Below are positions 1-6,673 of a stretch of DNA of 10,912 nt, one piece after another. Position 1 is the stretch's first letter. Every line of letters starts with the position of its first letter. The notes under the pieces are model-generated. The model saw nothing but the letters and a program-made list of their open reading frames with translations. It was not told the origin of the DNA and ran no database searches. The DNA is from Gammaproteobacteria bacterium. Lineage in GTDB: Bacteria > Pseudomonadota > Gammaproteobacteria > UBA6429 > Thiohalophilaceae. Location: assembly GCA_029880425.1 (NCBI GenBank), contig JAOUOK010000020.1:1-10912 (forward strand), read 5' to 3'. A program made the position numbers and the translations under genes.

Positions 1-514
1 TAAGAAAAAAGACCAGCTGCTTCCTTTTATTGAAAAAATAAAAAACAAGTTTGACTTTAAAGATATTATCCCTCTTTCAGCGATCAAGGGAGACAATATT
101 GAAGGTTTTGAAAAACTGATTTCAGATTATTTACCTTTGTCTGAAGCTTTTTACTCTGAAGATCAAATTACCGATCGCAGTTCACGATTTATGGCAGCTG
201 AAATTATTCGTGAAAAACTAATGCGTAACCTCAGCAAGGAGCTTCCTTATAACCTTACGGTAGAAATCGAAAAGTTTACCCAGGAAGGAAAAATGCTCGA
301 CATAGCTGCGGTTATCTGGGTTGAGCGTGAAAATCAAAAAGCCATTATTATTGGTAAGAATGGTGAAAAACTGAAAAGCATTGGCACCAAGGCGCGTATT
401 GATATGGAAAAAATGTTTGAACAAAAAGTGTTCTTACAATTATGGGTAAAAGTAAAAAGTGGCTGGTCTGATGACGAGAGGGCATTAAATAGTCTCGGTT
501 ATACTGACGACTAA
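1..514 (+). CDS. era: GTPase Era, C-terminal part (5' end outside window)
   Basis: Era is an essential GTPase that binds the 3' end of 16S rRNA and assists 30S subunit maturation. The frame is open from base 2, giving 170 residues; about 125-130 N-terminal residues carrying the P-loop and switch motifs must lie upstream. Visible from the G domain are a lysine-rich stretch that normally follows the NKxD motif and the G5 element (PLSA, bases 69-80). Then come the linker with ITDRSSRFMAAEIIREKL and a KH domain with GKNG as its GxxG RNA-binding loop (bases 355-366). The end, VKVKSGWSDDERALNSLGY, is nearly invariant in Era. A methionine at base 137 is internal, not the start. recO follows after 14 bases, as in the common rnc-era-recO order. 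Family assignment is very secure. Confidence 0.97.
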   Translation, partial: KKKDQLLPFIEKIKNKFDFKDIIPLSAIKGDNIEGFEKLISDYLPLSEAFYSEDQITDRSSRFMAAEIIREKLMRNLSKELPYNLTVEIEKFTQEGKMLDIAAVIWVERENQKAIIIGKNGEKLKSIGTKARIDMEKMFEQKVFLQLWVKVKSGWSDDERALNSLGYTDD

Positions 515-522
515 AAGGGTGG
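515..522 (+). promoter_or_regulatory. Shine-Dalgarno sequence of recO
   Basis: AAGGGTGG lies immediately after the era stop codon and 6 bases before a GTG. It supports GTG at 529 as the recO start, and the protein from there begins at the usual place for the RecO N-terminal OB fold. Confidence 0.6.
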
Positions 523-528
523 TCAGCA

Positions 529-1251
529 GTGAATCAACAAAGCCACCGAGTTAGCCTGGAGCCTGCATTTATACTTCATGGCAGGGATTTTCGCGATAGT
601 AGCAGGTTGCTGGATGTCTTTACTAAAGAATTCGGAAGAGTCACTCTTGTAGCTAAAGGTGCCCGCTCTGCCCGCTCTAAATTGCAGGGTATTTTACAAC
701 CGTTTACGCCTCTTGTTATTTCATGGTCGGGCAAAGGTGATGTGCAGACATTAACCGGTGCAGAATCTGTGAAAAGTACAATACATTTATCCGGTAAGCA
801 GGTAATGAGTGGTTATTATATTAACGAGTTGATGCAACGTTTAACCACTTTTCATGATCCTCACCCGGAACTGTTTACCCTTTACCAGGGTACGCTGGAA
901 AGTTTTGCTGTTGAGGAAGATGAAATTATACTTCGACGATTTGAGAAACATCTTCTGAGTGAAATTGGTTATGGCTTAAACCTCCTGACAGAAACGGACA
1001 GTGGTCGAGCAGTTAACCCGGATGATTCTTATTTTTATGATATCGAAAAGGGACCGTTAAGCTGTAATAAAAATAACAGCGAAGGTGAGCTCGTTATTAG
1101 TGGGCAAACACTCGTCGAATTAAATGATGAGAAATTTAGCTGTGTACAAACGCAAAGAGAAGCTAAGCAACTTATGCGTATTATTTTAAGTCACCATTTA
1201 GGTGATAAACCATTAAAAACCAGAAGTCTACATTGGTATAAACCACTATGA
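529..1251 (+). CDS. recO: DNA repair protein RecO
   Basis: RecO works with RecF and RecR to load RecA on SSB-coated gapped DNA and also anneals complementary strands. The 240-residue product matches the family's usual length of about 240. The N-terminal OB fold (about residues 9-80) is recognisable from [20 protein letters not shown], then [19 protein letters not shown] and LQPFTPL. An all-helical C-terminal domain follows, with [10 protein letters not shown] near residue 95. The start is GTG, supported by a good ribosome binding site directly after era; no upstream alternative gives a better N-terminus. Its TGA stop overlaps the pdxJ start in an ATGA arrangement, indicating translational coupling. 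Gene order era-recO-pdxJ-acpS supports the call. Confidence 0.95.
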   Translation: MNQQSHRVSLEPAFILHGRDFRDSSRLLDVFTKEFGRVTLVAKGARSARSKLQGILQPFTPLVISWSGKGDVQTLTGAESVKSTIHLSGKQVMSGYYINELMQRLTTFHDPHPELFTLYQGTLESFAVEEDEIILRRFEKHLLSEIGYGLNLLTETDSGRAVNPDDSYFYDIEKGPLSCNKNNSEGELVISGQTLVELNDEKFSCVQTQREAKQLMRIILSHHLGDKPLKTRSLHWYKPL

Positions 1252-1988
1252 ATACATTAAATCCTATTTTACTTGGTGTAAACATTGATCATGTTGCGAC
1301 TTTACGTCAGTCACGCGGAACCATCTATCCTGAACCCGTACAGGCTGCCTTAGTTGCAGAGCAAGCAGGAGCAGATGCGATTACGCTTCACTTACGTGAA
1401 GATCGTCGTCATATCCAGGAACGTGATGTGGAAATGTTTAAAAGTATATTGCAAACACGTATGAATCTTGAGATGGCAGTGACGGATGAAATGTTAAGCT
1501 ATGCTGAAAAAATAAAACCGGAAGATTGCTGCCTTGTTCCAGAAAAGCGTGAAGAACTCACAACAGAAGGTGGCCTGGATGTTGCTGGGCAAATGTTGCG
1601 TATGAAAGAGGCGTGTTCACGTTTAGCTGATCGTAATATCCGGGTTTCATTATTTATTGACGCCGATAAAAAACAAATTGATGCATCACTTGAATGCGGG
1701 GCACCTGTTATTGAAATTCATACCGGGCATTTTGCTGATGCTGTAAATAATTATGAAAAAGAAAAGGAATATCAGCGTATTATTGAGGCTGTTGAATATG
1801 CAGACAGTAATGGATTGCATGTTAATGCCGGGCATGGCTTGCACTACCATAACGTAAAAGAGATCGCTGTTATTCCTCAAATACGCGAACTAAATATTGG
1901 TCATGCCATTATTGCGCAAAGTATTTTTAGCGGGCTAGATGTCGCGGTTAAAGAAATGAAAGCATTAATGGAATCAGTCAGGGTATAG
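1248..1988 (+). CDS. pdxJ: pyridoxine 5'-phosphate synthase PdxJ
   Basis: PdxJ is a cytosolic TIM-barrel enzyme that condenses 1-deoxy-D-xylulose 5-phosphate with 3-amino-2-oxopropyl phosphate (3-hydroxy-1-aminoacetone phosphate) to form pyridoxine 5'-phosphate, the last ring-forming step of the DXP-dependent vitamin B6 pathway. The 246 residues match the E. coli enzyme (243). [17 protein letters not shown] at residues 9-25 is the family signature. His48 (LHLRED), Glu75 (NLEMAV) and His196 (NAGHGL) fall where the E. coli catalytic His45, Glu72 and His193 lie, and [17 protein letters not shown] is also conserved. The ATG overlaps the recO stop by 4 bases and acpS follows at once. The presence of PdxJ implies the DXP-dependent route to pyridoxal phosphate, the cofactor used by CysM in this window. 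Confidence 0.98.
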   Translation: MNTLNPILLGVNIDHVATLRQSRGTIYPEPVQAALVAEQAGADAITLHLREDRRHIQERDVEMFKSILQTRMNLEMAVTDEMLSYAEKIKPEDCCLVPEKREELTTEGGLDVAGQMLRMKEACSRLADRNIRVSLFIDADKKQIDASLECGAPVIEIHTGHFADAVNNYEKEKEYQRIIEAVEYADSNGLHVNAGHGLHYHNVKEIAVIPQIRELNIGHAIIAQSIFSGLDVAVKEMKALMESVRV

Positions 1989-1997
1989 TTGAAACTC

Positions 1998-2375
1998 ATG
2001 ATATTTGGTATTGGTACCGATATAGTTCATATCAAGCGCATGCGTGACAGCCTGGAAAAGCATGGCGACAAGTTTGCGCGACGTATATTGACTGAAAGAG
2101 AATTTTCAGAGTTTACAAATAAACAGGATAAGGCGGCATACCTGGCAAAACGATTCGCGGCAAAAGAAGCGACATCTAAAGCAATGGGAACAGGATTTAG
2201 TAATGGTTTATCACTGCAACATATCGGTGTTAAAAATGATGAGTCGGGTAAACCTGAGCTTGAATTTTTAGCAGTAGCAGATAAATTTCTTCAGGAAAAC
2301 AAGATAAAACAAACACATTTGAGCCTGGCGGATGAAAAAGATTATGCGGTTGCTTTTGTAACTTTAGCCTTGTGA
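1998..2375 (+). CDS. acpS: holo-[acyl-carrier-protein] synthase AcpS
   Basis: AcpS transfers the 4'-phosphopantetheine arm of coenzyme A to a serine of acyl carrier protein, activating it for fatty acid synthesis. From ATG 1998 the product has 125 residues, close to the E. coli enzyme (126), and begins MIFGIGTDIVHIKRM, the usual family N-terminus. Asp8 and Glu57 (in RFAAKEATSKAMGTGF) are the expected magnesium ligands, and the end carries the LSLADEKDYAVAFV strand region. An in-frame TTG at 1989 directly follows the pdxJ stop and would add three residues; AGGG at 1980-1983 is better spaced for TTG than for ATG, so the start is not settled. It ends the era-recO-pdxJ-acpS operon and lies tail to tail, 11 bases apart, with the Hpt gene. 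Confidence 0.96.
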   Translation: MIFGIGTDIVHIKRMRDSLEKHGDKFARRILTEREFSEFTNKQDKAAYLAKRFAAKEATSKAMGTGFSNGLSLQHIGVKNDESGKPELEFLAVADKFLQENKIKQTHLSLADEKDYAVAFVTLAL

Positions 2376-2386
2376 ATCCTGTTCGT

Positions 2387-2734
2387 CTACCAGACTTTTT
2401 TTGTATACGATTGACCTTCCTGTATTAACTGCTTTATTTCATTCGTTACGTTTTCAACAAGTTCATTAAGCTGTGGCTGATTTTTTTCTTTTAACACGTG
2501 ATCAAGAACTTCAACACTGTTTCTTAACCTTGGCACAATACAGTAAGCGGTTGCACCATAGAGTTTGTGAATATGTTCAGCCAGGGACTCCAAATCGTTA
2601 GACTTGAAACTTGATTCAATTTGATTGAGTCGGGAATTAAGGTCATCTAGTAACATGACAAAAAGGTCTTTTGCTAACTTGGCGTTACCGTTTGCAGCAG
2701 TGATTGATTGTTCAATATCCAGTACTTTTGTCAT
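2387..2734 (-). CDS. stand-alone histidine phosphotransfer (Hpt) domain protein, BarA-like
   Basis: The 115-residue product is a single Hpt domain: a four-helix bundle whose histidine relays phosphate between receiver domains in a multistep phosphorelay. The motif EHIHKLYGATAY places the likely phosphorylated histidine at His56. The following CIVPRLRNSVEVLDHVL resembles the end of BarA/GacS-type hybrid kinases, where HKLHG is followed by a VPRL/VPRM stretch. No signal peptide, membrane segment, kinase or receiver domain is present, so it should be cytosolic. It is transcribed against its neighbours, with its start facing cysM and its stop 11 bases from acpS. No strong ribosome binding site is visible before the ATG. 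As I recall, barA/gacS genes occur near cysM in relatives, so this could be a separated relic of that sensor that may signal to a GacA/UvrY-type regulator; that partner is inference. Confidence 0.85.
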   Translation of the reverse strand: MTKVLDIEQSITAANGNAKLAKDLFVMLLDDLNSRLNQIESSFKSNDLESLAEHIHKLYGATAYCIVPRLRNSVEVLDHVLKEKNQPQLNELVENVTNEIKQLIQEGQSYTKKVW

Positions 2735-2880
2735 TTTAATTTACTACTAGTGTCGTGCTGAATGTACCTCAGCCTGCTACCTTGTTTAGTGCACATATGG
2801 CTCAAATTATTATAAACTAAGTATCATTATAATTTGATTTTATTTACCTTTTAAAGAGAAAAAATTAAGAGTAATTATTC
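2735..2880. promoter_or_regulatory. divergent intergenic region, probable promoters for cysM and the Hpt gene
   Basis: This 146-base, AT-rich gap is the largest non-coding stretch in the window and separates divergent genes, so it should hold start sites for both. The sequence ATTATAAT at 2826-2833 contains TATAAT on the plus strand (2828-2833) and on the minus strand (2831-2826); a second minus-strand TATAAT lies at 2814-2809. No convincing -35 hexamer is found at 16-18 bases from any of them. AAGAG at 2867-2871 is a plausible ribosome binding site for cysM. No clear operator or riboswitch fold was recognised. Confidence 0.4.
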
Positions 2881-3792
2881 ATGAATTCTTCCGTTAAACC
2901 TGATTTTCCGACGATTGAGTCTTTCGTTGGTAATACCCCGTTGGTACGTTTACAACGTTTACCCGGTAATACCAGTAATATAATTTTGGTTAAGCTTGAA
3001 GGAAATAACCCGGCCGGCTCGGTAAAAGATCGTCCTGCCCTGAGTATGATTCAGCATGCCGAATCAAGAGGTGAAATTCAACCTGGTGATACCCTGATAG
3101 AAGCAACCAGTGGTAATACCGGAATTGCCCTTGCCATGGTGGCTGCCATTAAAGGCTACCGTATGGTGCTTATTATGCCGGACAACCTGAGTATTGAGCG
3201 TCGAGCTTCAATGCTCAGTTATGGCGCCAAGTTAATCCTGGTGACAGAGGAACAAGGCATGGAAGGTGCGCGTGATCTGGCGTTACAAATGCAACAAGAG
3301 GGTAAGGGTAAGGTACTGGACCAGTTTTCTAACCCTGATAATCCTTGTGCCCATTATGAAACAACGGGACCTGAAATCTGGCGAGACTCTAAAGGCTTGA
3401 TTACGCATTTTGTCAGTGCAATGGGTACAACCGGTACTATTATGGGGAATTCACGCTATTTAAAAGAGCAAAATCCGGATATTCAAATCGTGGGGGTTCA
3501 ACCTGAAGAGGGTGCTTCCATTCCGGGTATTCGCCGCTGGAATCCTGAGTATTTACCACAAATATTTGAATCCAGTCGCGTCGATATGACAATCGATATG
3601 GGACAGCAAGAGGCCGAATCCACTACCCTTAAACTGGCCACTGAAGAAGGTATCTTCTGTGGTGTTTCATCGGGTGGTGCTGTTGCTGCCGCGTTACGTC
3701 TTTCAAAACAACTGGAAAACGCGGTCATCGTCACTATTATTTGTGATCGCGGTGACCGTTATTTATCAACCAATATATTTCCTTCTGAGTAA
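2881..3792 (+). CDS. cysM: cysteine synthase B (O-acetylserine sulfhydrylase B)
   Basis: CysM is a pyridoxal-phosphate enzyme that makes cysteine from O-acetylserine and sulfide, and can also use thiosulfate to give S-sulfocysteine. The 303-residue product matches the family. Lys49 in NPAGSVKDRP is the Schiff-base lysine, TSGNTG at residues 76-81 binds the substrate carboxylate, and GVSSGGA (261-267) holds the serine near the pyridine nitrogen. EQGMEGARDLAL (124-135) and the GIRRW element (216-220) are hallmarks of CysM as opposed to CysK. The basic pair there has been linked to thiosulfate use in the E. coli enzyme. The ATG has a modest AAGAG site 9 bases upstream. It begins a run of nine same-strand genes, and cysM followed by rlmD is a familiar gammaproteobacterial pair. 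Confidence 0.96.
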   Translation: MNSSVKPDFPTIESFVGNTPLVRLQRLPGNTSNIILVKLEGNNPAGSVKDRPALSMIQHAESRGEIQPGDTLIEATSGNTGIALAMVAAIKGYRMVLIMPDNLSIERRASMLSYGAKLILVTEEQGMEGARDLALQMQQEGKGKVLDQFSNPDNPCAHYETTGPEIWRDSKGLITHFVSAMGTTGTIMGNSRYLKEQNPDIQIVGVQPEEGASIPGIRRWNPEYLPQIFESSRVDMTIDMGQQEAESTTLKLATEEGIFCGVSSGGAVAAALRLSKQLENAVIVTIICDRGDRYLSTNIFPSE

Positions 3793-3839
3793 TTTAAAGT
3801 CTTTTAAATTATACATGGGAATACTGGATATTTATTACT

Positions 3840-5168
3840 ATGGGTAGAAAGGGTAGAAAACTAAAACCGCTTCAAGAGCATGAGGCGGTTGTTGAGTCGT
3901 TAAGTCACGATGGTAAGGGAGTATGCAGAGTTGAGGGTAAAGCCATTTTTGTAACAGGTGCCTTGCCCGGTGAACATGTTCGTTTTTCGTTTCGTCCACA
4001 AAAAAGAAAATATGATGAAGGTAACCTGGTCGAAGTTTTAAAACCTTCGCCTGATCGGATTGATGCTAAGTGTAAACATTATGGTATTTGTGGTGGCTGT
4101 AGTTTTATGCACTTAAGTAGTGAAAAACAAATTGAAGCCAAGCAACAAGTATTAATTGATGGTTTAACACATATAGGTAAAGTAAAAGCTAATGAAATAC
4201 TGGCCCCATTGACTACTCATCCATGGGGTTACAGGAGAAAAGCCCGGCTTGGTGTCAAGTATGTATTTAAAAAAGAAAAAGTACTGGTGGGTTTTCGTGA
4301 ACGTAGTGCACCATACCTTGCAGAGTTAGAGCAATGTGAAGTATTACACCCGGATGCAGGTTTGCGACTAACATCATTTTCGACACTGATTCGTAGCTTA
4401 AGTTGTTATGACAAGATTGCACAAATTGAAGTCGCTATCGCTGATGAAATCAGTGCCTTTGTATTCCGCAACCTGGTGGAATTAACGGCTGAAGATAAAG
4501 AAAAATTAATTAACTATGCCAAAGGTGAAGGGATTGCCATCTACCTGCAGCCAAAAGGGCCAGATAGCGTAACACCGTTATACCCTGAGAATCCAAGGTT
4601 ACAATATAGTTTACCTGAGTATAACGTGACACTCGATTTTGAACCGACGGATTTTACCCAGGTAAACCAGGACATTAATCCTAAAATGATAGCCCTGGCA
4701 TTAGAGTTATTAGAGTTAAATGAAAATGACCAGGTGCTGGAGTTATTTTGTGGTTTGGGTAACTTTACCTTACCCATGGCGCGCTTTGCCAAACATATTA
4801 CCGGTGTTGAAGGTGGCGCAGAACTCATCGAACGCGCAAATAAAAATGCTGAACTTAATAATATAAATAATACAGAACTTCATGTTGCTAATTTAATGGA
4901 GGATGTCAGCGGCAGTAACTGGTTAAAGAAAGATTACGACAAGCTGTTGCTTGATCCACCAAGAAGTGGAGCAAAAGAAATTTTACCTTACCTTGAGAAA
5001 ATGAATATCAAGCGTATTGTTTATGTTTCCTGTAATCCATCCACATTGGCCCGTGATGCCGGAACCCTGGTGAATGAAATGGGGTATACGCTAGAAAAAG
5101 CAGGAGTGATGGACATGTTTCCGCATACAGCGCATGTTGAGTCGATCGCCCTGTTCACTAAAAAATAA
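3840..5168 (+). CDS. rlmD: 23S rRNA (uracil-1939-C5)-methyltransferase RlmD
   Basis: RlmD (formerly RumA) methylates uracil 1939 of 23S rRNA at C5 using S-adenosylmethionine. The 442 residues compare with 433 in E. coli. Order of domains: a TRAM RNA-binding domain (about 11-70), an iron-sulfur segment with Cys78, Cys84 and Cys87 (CKHYGICGGC) plus Cys166 as the probable fourth ligand, a central domain, and a Rossmann methyltransferase domain. SAM-binding LELFCGLGNF is at about 300-309 and DPPRSG follows. The nucleophile is probably Cys398 in VSCNPSTLARDA and the general base Glu434 in HVES near the C-terminus. All four putative cluster cysteines are kept, which favours RlmD over RlmC or TrmA. 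The gap from cysM is 47 bases with no terminator; the ribosome binding site is weak. Confidence 0.95.
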   Translation: MGRKGRKLKPLQEHEAVVESLSHDGKGVCRVEGKAIFVTGALPGEHVRFSFRPQKRKYDEGNLVEVLKPSPDRIDAKCKHYGICGGCSFMHLSSEKQIEAKQQVLIDGLTHIGKVKANEILAPLTTHPWGYRRKARLGVKYVFKKEKVLVGFRERSAPYLAELEQCEVLHPDAGLRLTSFSTLIRSLSCYDKIAQIEVAIADEISAFVFRNLVELTAEDKEKLINYAKGEGIAIYLQPKGPDSVTPLYPENPRLQYSLPEYNVTLDFEPTDFTQVNQDINPKMIALALELLELNENDQVLELFCGLGNFTLPMARFAKHITGVEGGAELIERANKNAELNNINNTELHVANLMEDVSGSNWLKKDYDKLLLDPPRSGAKEILPYLEKMNIKRIVYVSCNPSTLARDAGTLVNEMGYTLEKAGVMDMFPHTAHVESIALFTKK

Positions 5169-5179
5169 TAAATGACATT

Positions 5180-5650
5180 ATGGCAACTGAAATAGAAAGA
5201 AAATTTTTACTCAAAGATGATTCATGGAAGAAAGAAGCCGGTCAAGGCACTCGCTATTCACAAGGTTATTTAGTTGGAAGTGCGTTTGCATCGGTTCGTG
5301 TGCGAATACAGGGTGAGCAGGCATTTTTAAATATAAAGTCAGCCACAATTGATATCACCCGGCAGGAATATGAGTATGAAATTCCTTTAGATGAAGCAGG
5401 AGAAATGCTTGAGACCTTATGTGAAAAGCCACTCATTGATAAAACACGTTATTGCTTAAGAGTTGGGCAACATGAATGGGAAATTGATGTTTTTGCCGGT
5501 GACAATGAAGGACTTATCGTGGCAGAAATTGAGTTAAATAATAAAGATGAACATTATGATAAACCCGCCTGGCTAGGTGCGGAAGTTTCTAATGATGCAC
5601 GCTACTATAACGTTAACCTGGTAAAACATCCCTTTAAAGACTGGTCATAA
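5180..5650 (+). CDS. CYTH domain protein, probable inorganic triphosphatase (triphosphate tunnel enzyme)
   Basis: This is a single-domain CYTH/triphosphate tunnel metalloenzyme of 156 residues, the size of the short bacterial members such as the Nitrosomonas europaea tripolyphosphatase. The ExExK signature is at residues 4-8 (EIERK). Further tunnel residues visible are Arg40 and Arg42 (VRVRI), Lys53 (NIKSA), the acidic run EYEYE (63-67), Lys88 and Arg90 (KTRY), Glu101 and Asp103 (EIDVF), and Glu116 and Glu118 (AEIEL). With all charged positions present it should be active with a divalent metal. Characterised short homologues hydrolyse tripolyphosphate, but class IV adenylyl cyclase and thiamine triphosphatase share the fold, so the substrate is inferred. 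It lies 11 bases after rlmD and one base before the next gene, so is surely co-transcribed. No C-terminal CHAD domain is present. Confidence 0.9.
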   Translation: MATEIERKFLLKDDSWKKEAGQGTRYSQGYLVGSAFASVRVRIQGEQAFLNIKSATIDITRQEYEYEIPLDEAGEMLETLCEKPLIDKTRYCLRVGQHEWEIDVFAGDNEGLIVAEIELNNKDEHYDKPAWLGAEVSNDARYYNVNLVKHPFKDWS

Positions 5651-5651
5651 T

Positions 5652-6164
5652 ATGAACTCAAATATCAAGCATCAGGCAGGGGAACACTACATTGATATTG
5701 ATGTTGATAAGCAAAAATTGTGTTTACTCCGGGGTAAAACTGTTATCGCCAGCTACCCGGTTTCAACAGCTAAAAATGGGATAGGTCAAATCAATGGCAG
5801 TGAGTGTACTCCTGTTGGCTGGCATACGATAAGAGCTAAAGTTGGAACGGATGCTAGGGAGAACACGGTCTTTGTAGGGCGCAGGGATAGCGGAGAGATA
5901 TTCACGGAAGAACTTCGGCAACAATACCCGAAACGGGACTGGATTCTGACACGAATTCTCTGGTTAAGTGGCCTGGAAAAGGGAAAAAATAGGGGTGGAG
6001 AAGTCGATACGATGCGCCGCTATATTTATATACATGGTTGTCCGGATAGTGACTCATTTGCAACACCATCTTCACACGGCTGTGTAAAAATGCGTAATAA
6101 AGATATTATCCGCTTATTGAACCAGGTTGATGCCGGAACACGTGTCTTGATTCATGGAGTTTAG
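5652..6164 (+). CDS. cytosolic YkuD-domain enzyme, probable muropeptide L,D-carboxypeptidase / L,D-transpeptidase family
   Basis: A YkuD catalytic domain fills nearly all 170 residues. The active site is His128 (YIHG) and SSHGCVKMRN at 140-149, making Cys144 the nucleophile beside His142. TPVGWH (53-58), RDWILTRILWLSG (95-107) and GGEVDTMRRYIYIHG (115-129) are typical of a widespread proteobacterial subgroup. The N-terminus is hydrophilic and there is no signal peptide. The reading frame has an in-frame stop at 5622 and no usual start codon before ATG 5652, so no secretion signal can be gained by choosing another start. The protein should therefore act in the cytosol. Cytosolic YkuD enzymes such as ElsL of Acinetobacter baumannii trim tetrapeptide stems during peptidoglycan recycling, and nagZ lies one gene downstream, so that role is inferred. 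The usual Arg after SHGC-V/I is Lys146. Confidence 0.85.
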   Translation: MNSNIKHQAGEHYIDIDVDKQKLCLLRGKTVIASYPVSTAKNGIGQINGSECTPVGWHTIRAKVGTDARENTVFVGRRDSGEIFTEELRQQYPKRDWILTRILWLSGLEKGKNRGGEVDTMRRYIYIHGCPDSDSFATPSSHGCVKMRNKDIIRLLNQVDAGTRVLIHGV

Positions 6165-6182
6165 TGTTAAACAGGTAATGTA

Positions 6183-6647
6183 ATGAATTCATTAGTCTTA
6201 AAGCTAGTAATTATTGGTTGTTTGCTATTCCAGTATGGTTGTAGTTTAAAATTCAAGCGGAAATCAGTACCTGTATCTGAGAAACCGGCTGAGATGATTC
6301 AATATGAAAAACGCTCAGAAAAACATGTTGATGTAAAAAACAGCGTCAATTTAACAGATAAATTCAGTGAAAAAGATCATCAGTTAATATCATCGTATTA
6401 CACGGATAAAGCCAATCAAATTATTCGTCAGGATATGATTGCACATACACAAGTATCGGCTAAACAAGAAGATAACCTGGTCATTAATGAATTTATACCG
6501 GGTGATATCCAGGCCATGCCATTGCCACTTATGTTAGAGCGTAAATTGTCTTCGTTACCCTTACACCTGATTCGTGTTCATGTGGGCAAACAGGTTATTA
6601 TTATGAATGTGAAGTCGAGACAAATTTTAGATATAATCAAAATTTAA
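6183..6647 (+). CDS. small exported protein, possible lipoprotein, with CigR/RcnB-like C-terminal module
   Basis: This 154-residue product is not assigned a function. Residues 1-20 form a short signal sequence: Lys7 within a hydrophobic stretch (LVIIGCLLF) ending in QYGC, with Cys20 a possible lipidation site. The lipobox is imperfect, since Gln stands at -3 where Leu, Val or Ile is usual. The middle is polar and charged. Residues 55-65 contain FSEKDHQLISSYY, and the last 45 or so (LPLMLERKLSSLPLHLIRVHVGKQVIIMN, then ILDII) resemble the repeat-like LPPGL...RVRVG.DVVLI...GVVLDII module of proteins annotated as CigR or RcnB family, with the usual PPG positions altered. It sits 18 bases after the YkuD gene and 26 bases before nagZ, so is probably co-expressed with them. 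Periplasmic or membrane-anchored location is likely. Confidence 0.65.
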   Translation: MNSLVLKLVIIGCLLFQYGCSLKFKRKSVPVSEKPAEMIQYEKRSEKHVDVKNSVNLTDKFSEKDHQLISSYYTDKANQIIRQDMIAHTQVSAKQEDNLVINEFIPGDIQAMPLPLMLERKLSSLPLHLIRVHVGKQVIIMNVKSRQILDIIKI

Positions 6648-6673
6648 AAATATAAAAAATACCGGGAATATCT

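Noticed and set aside
3659..3847. 62-codon plus-strand frame overlapping the end of cysM and the start of rlmD
   Set aside because: Most of it lies in another frame of cysM, no ribosome binding site is seen, and the product has no recognisable features.
4541..4828. 95-codon minus-strand frame inside rlmD
   Set aside because: It mirrors the conserved SAM-binding region of rlmD and has no independent support.
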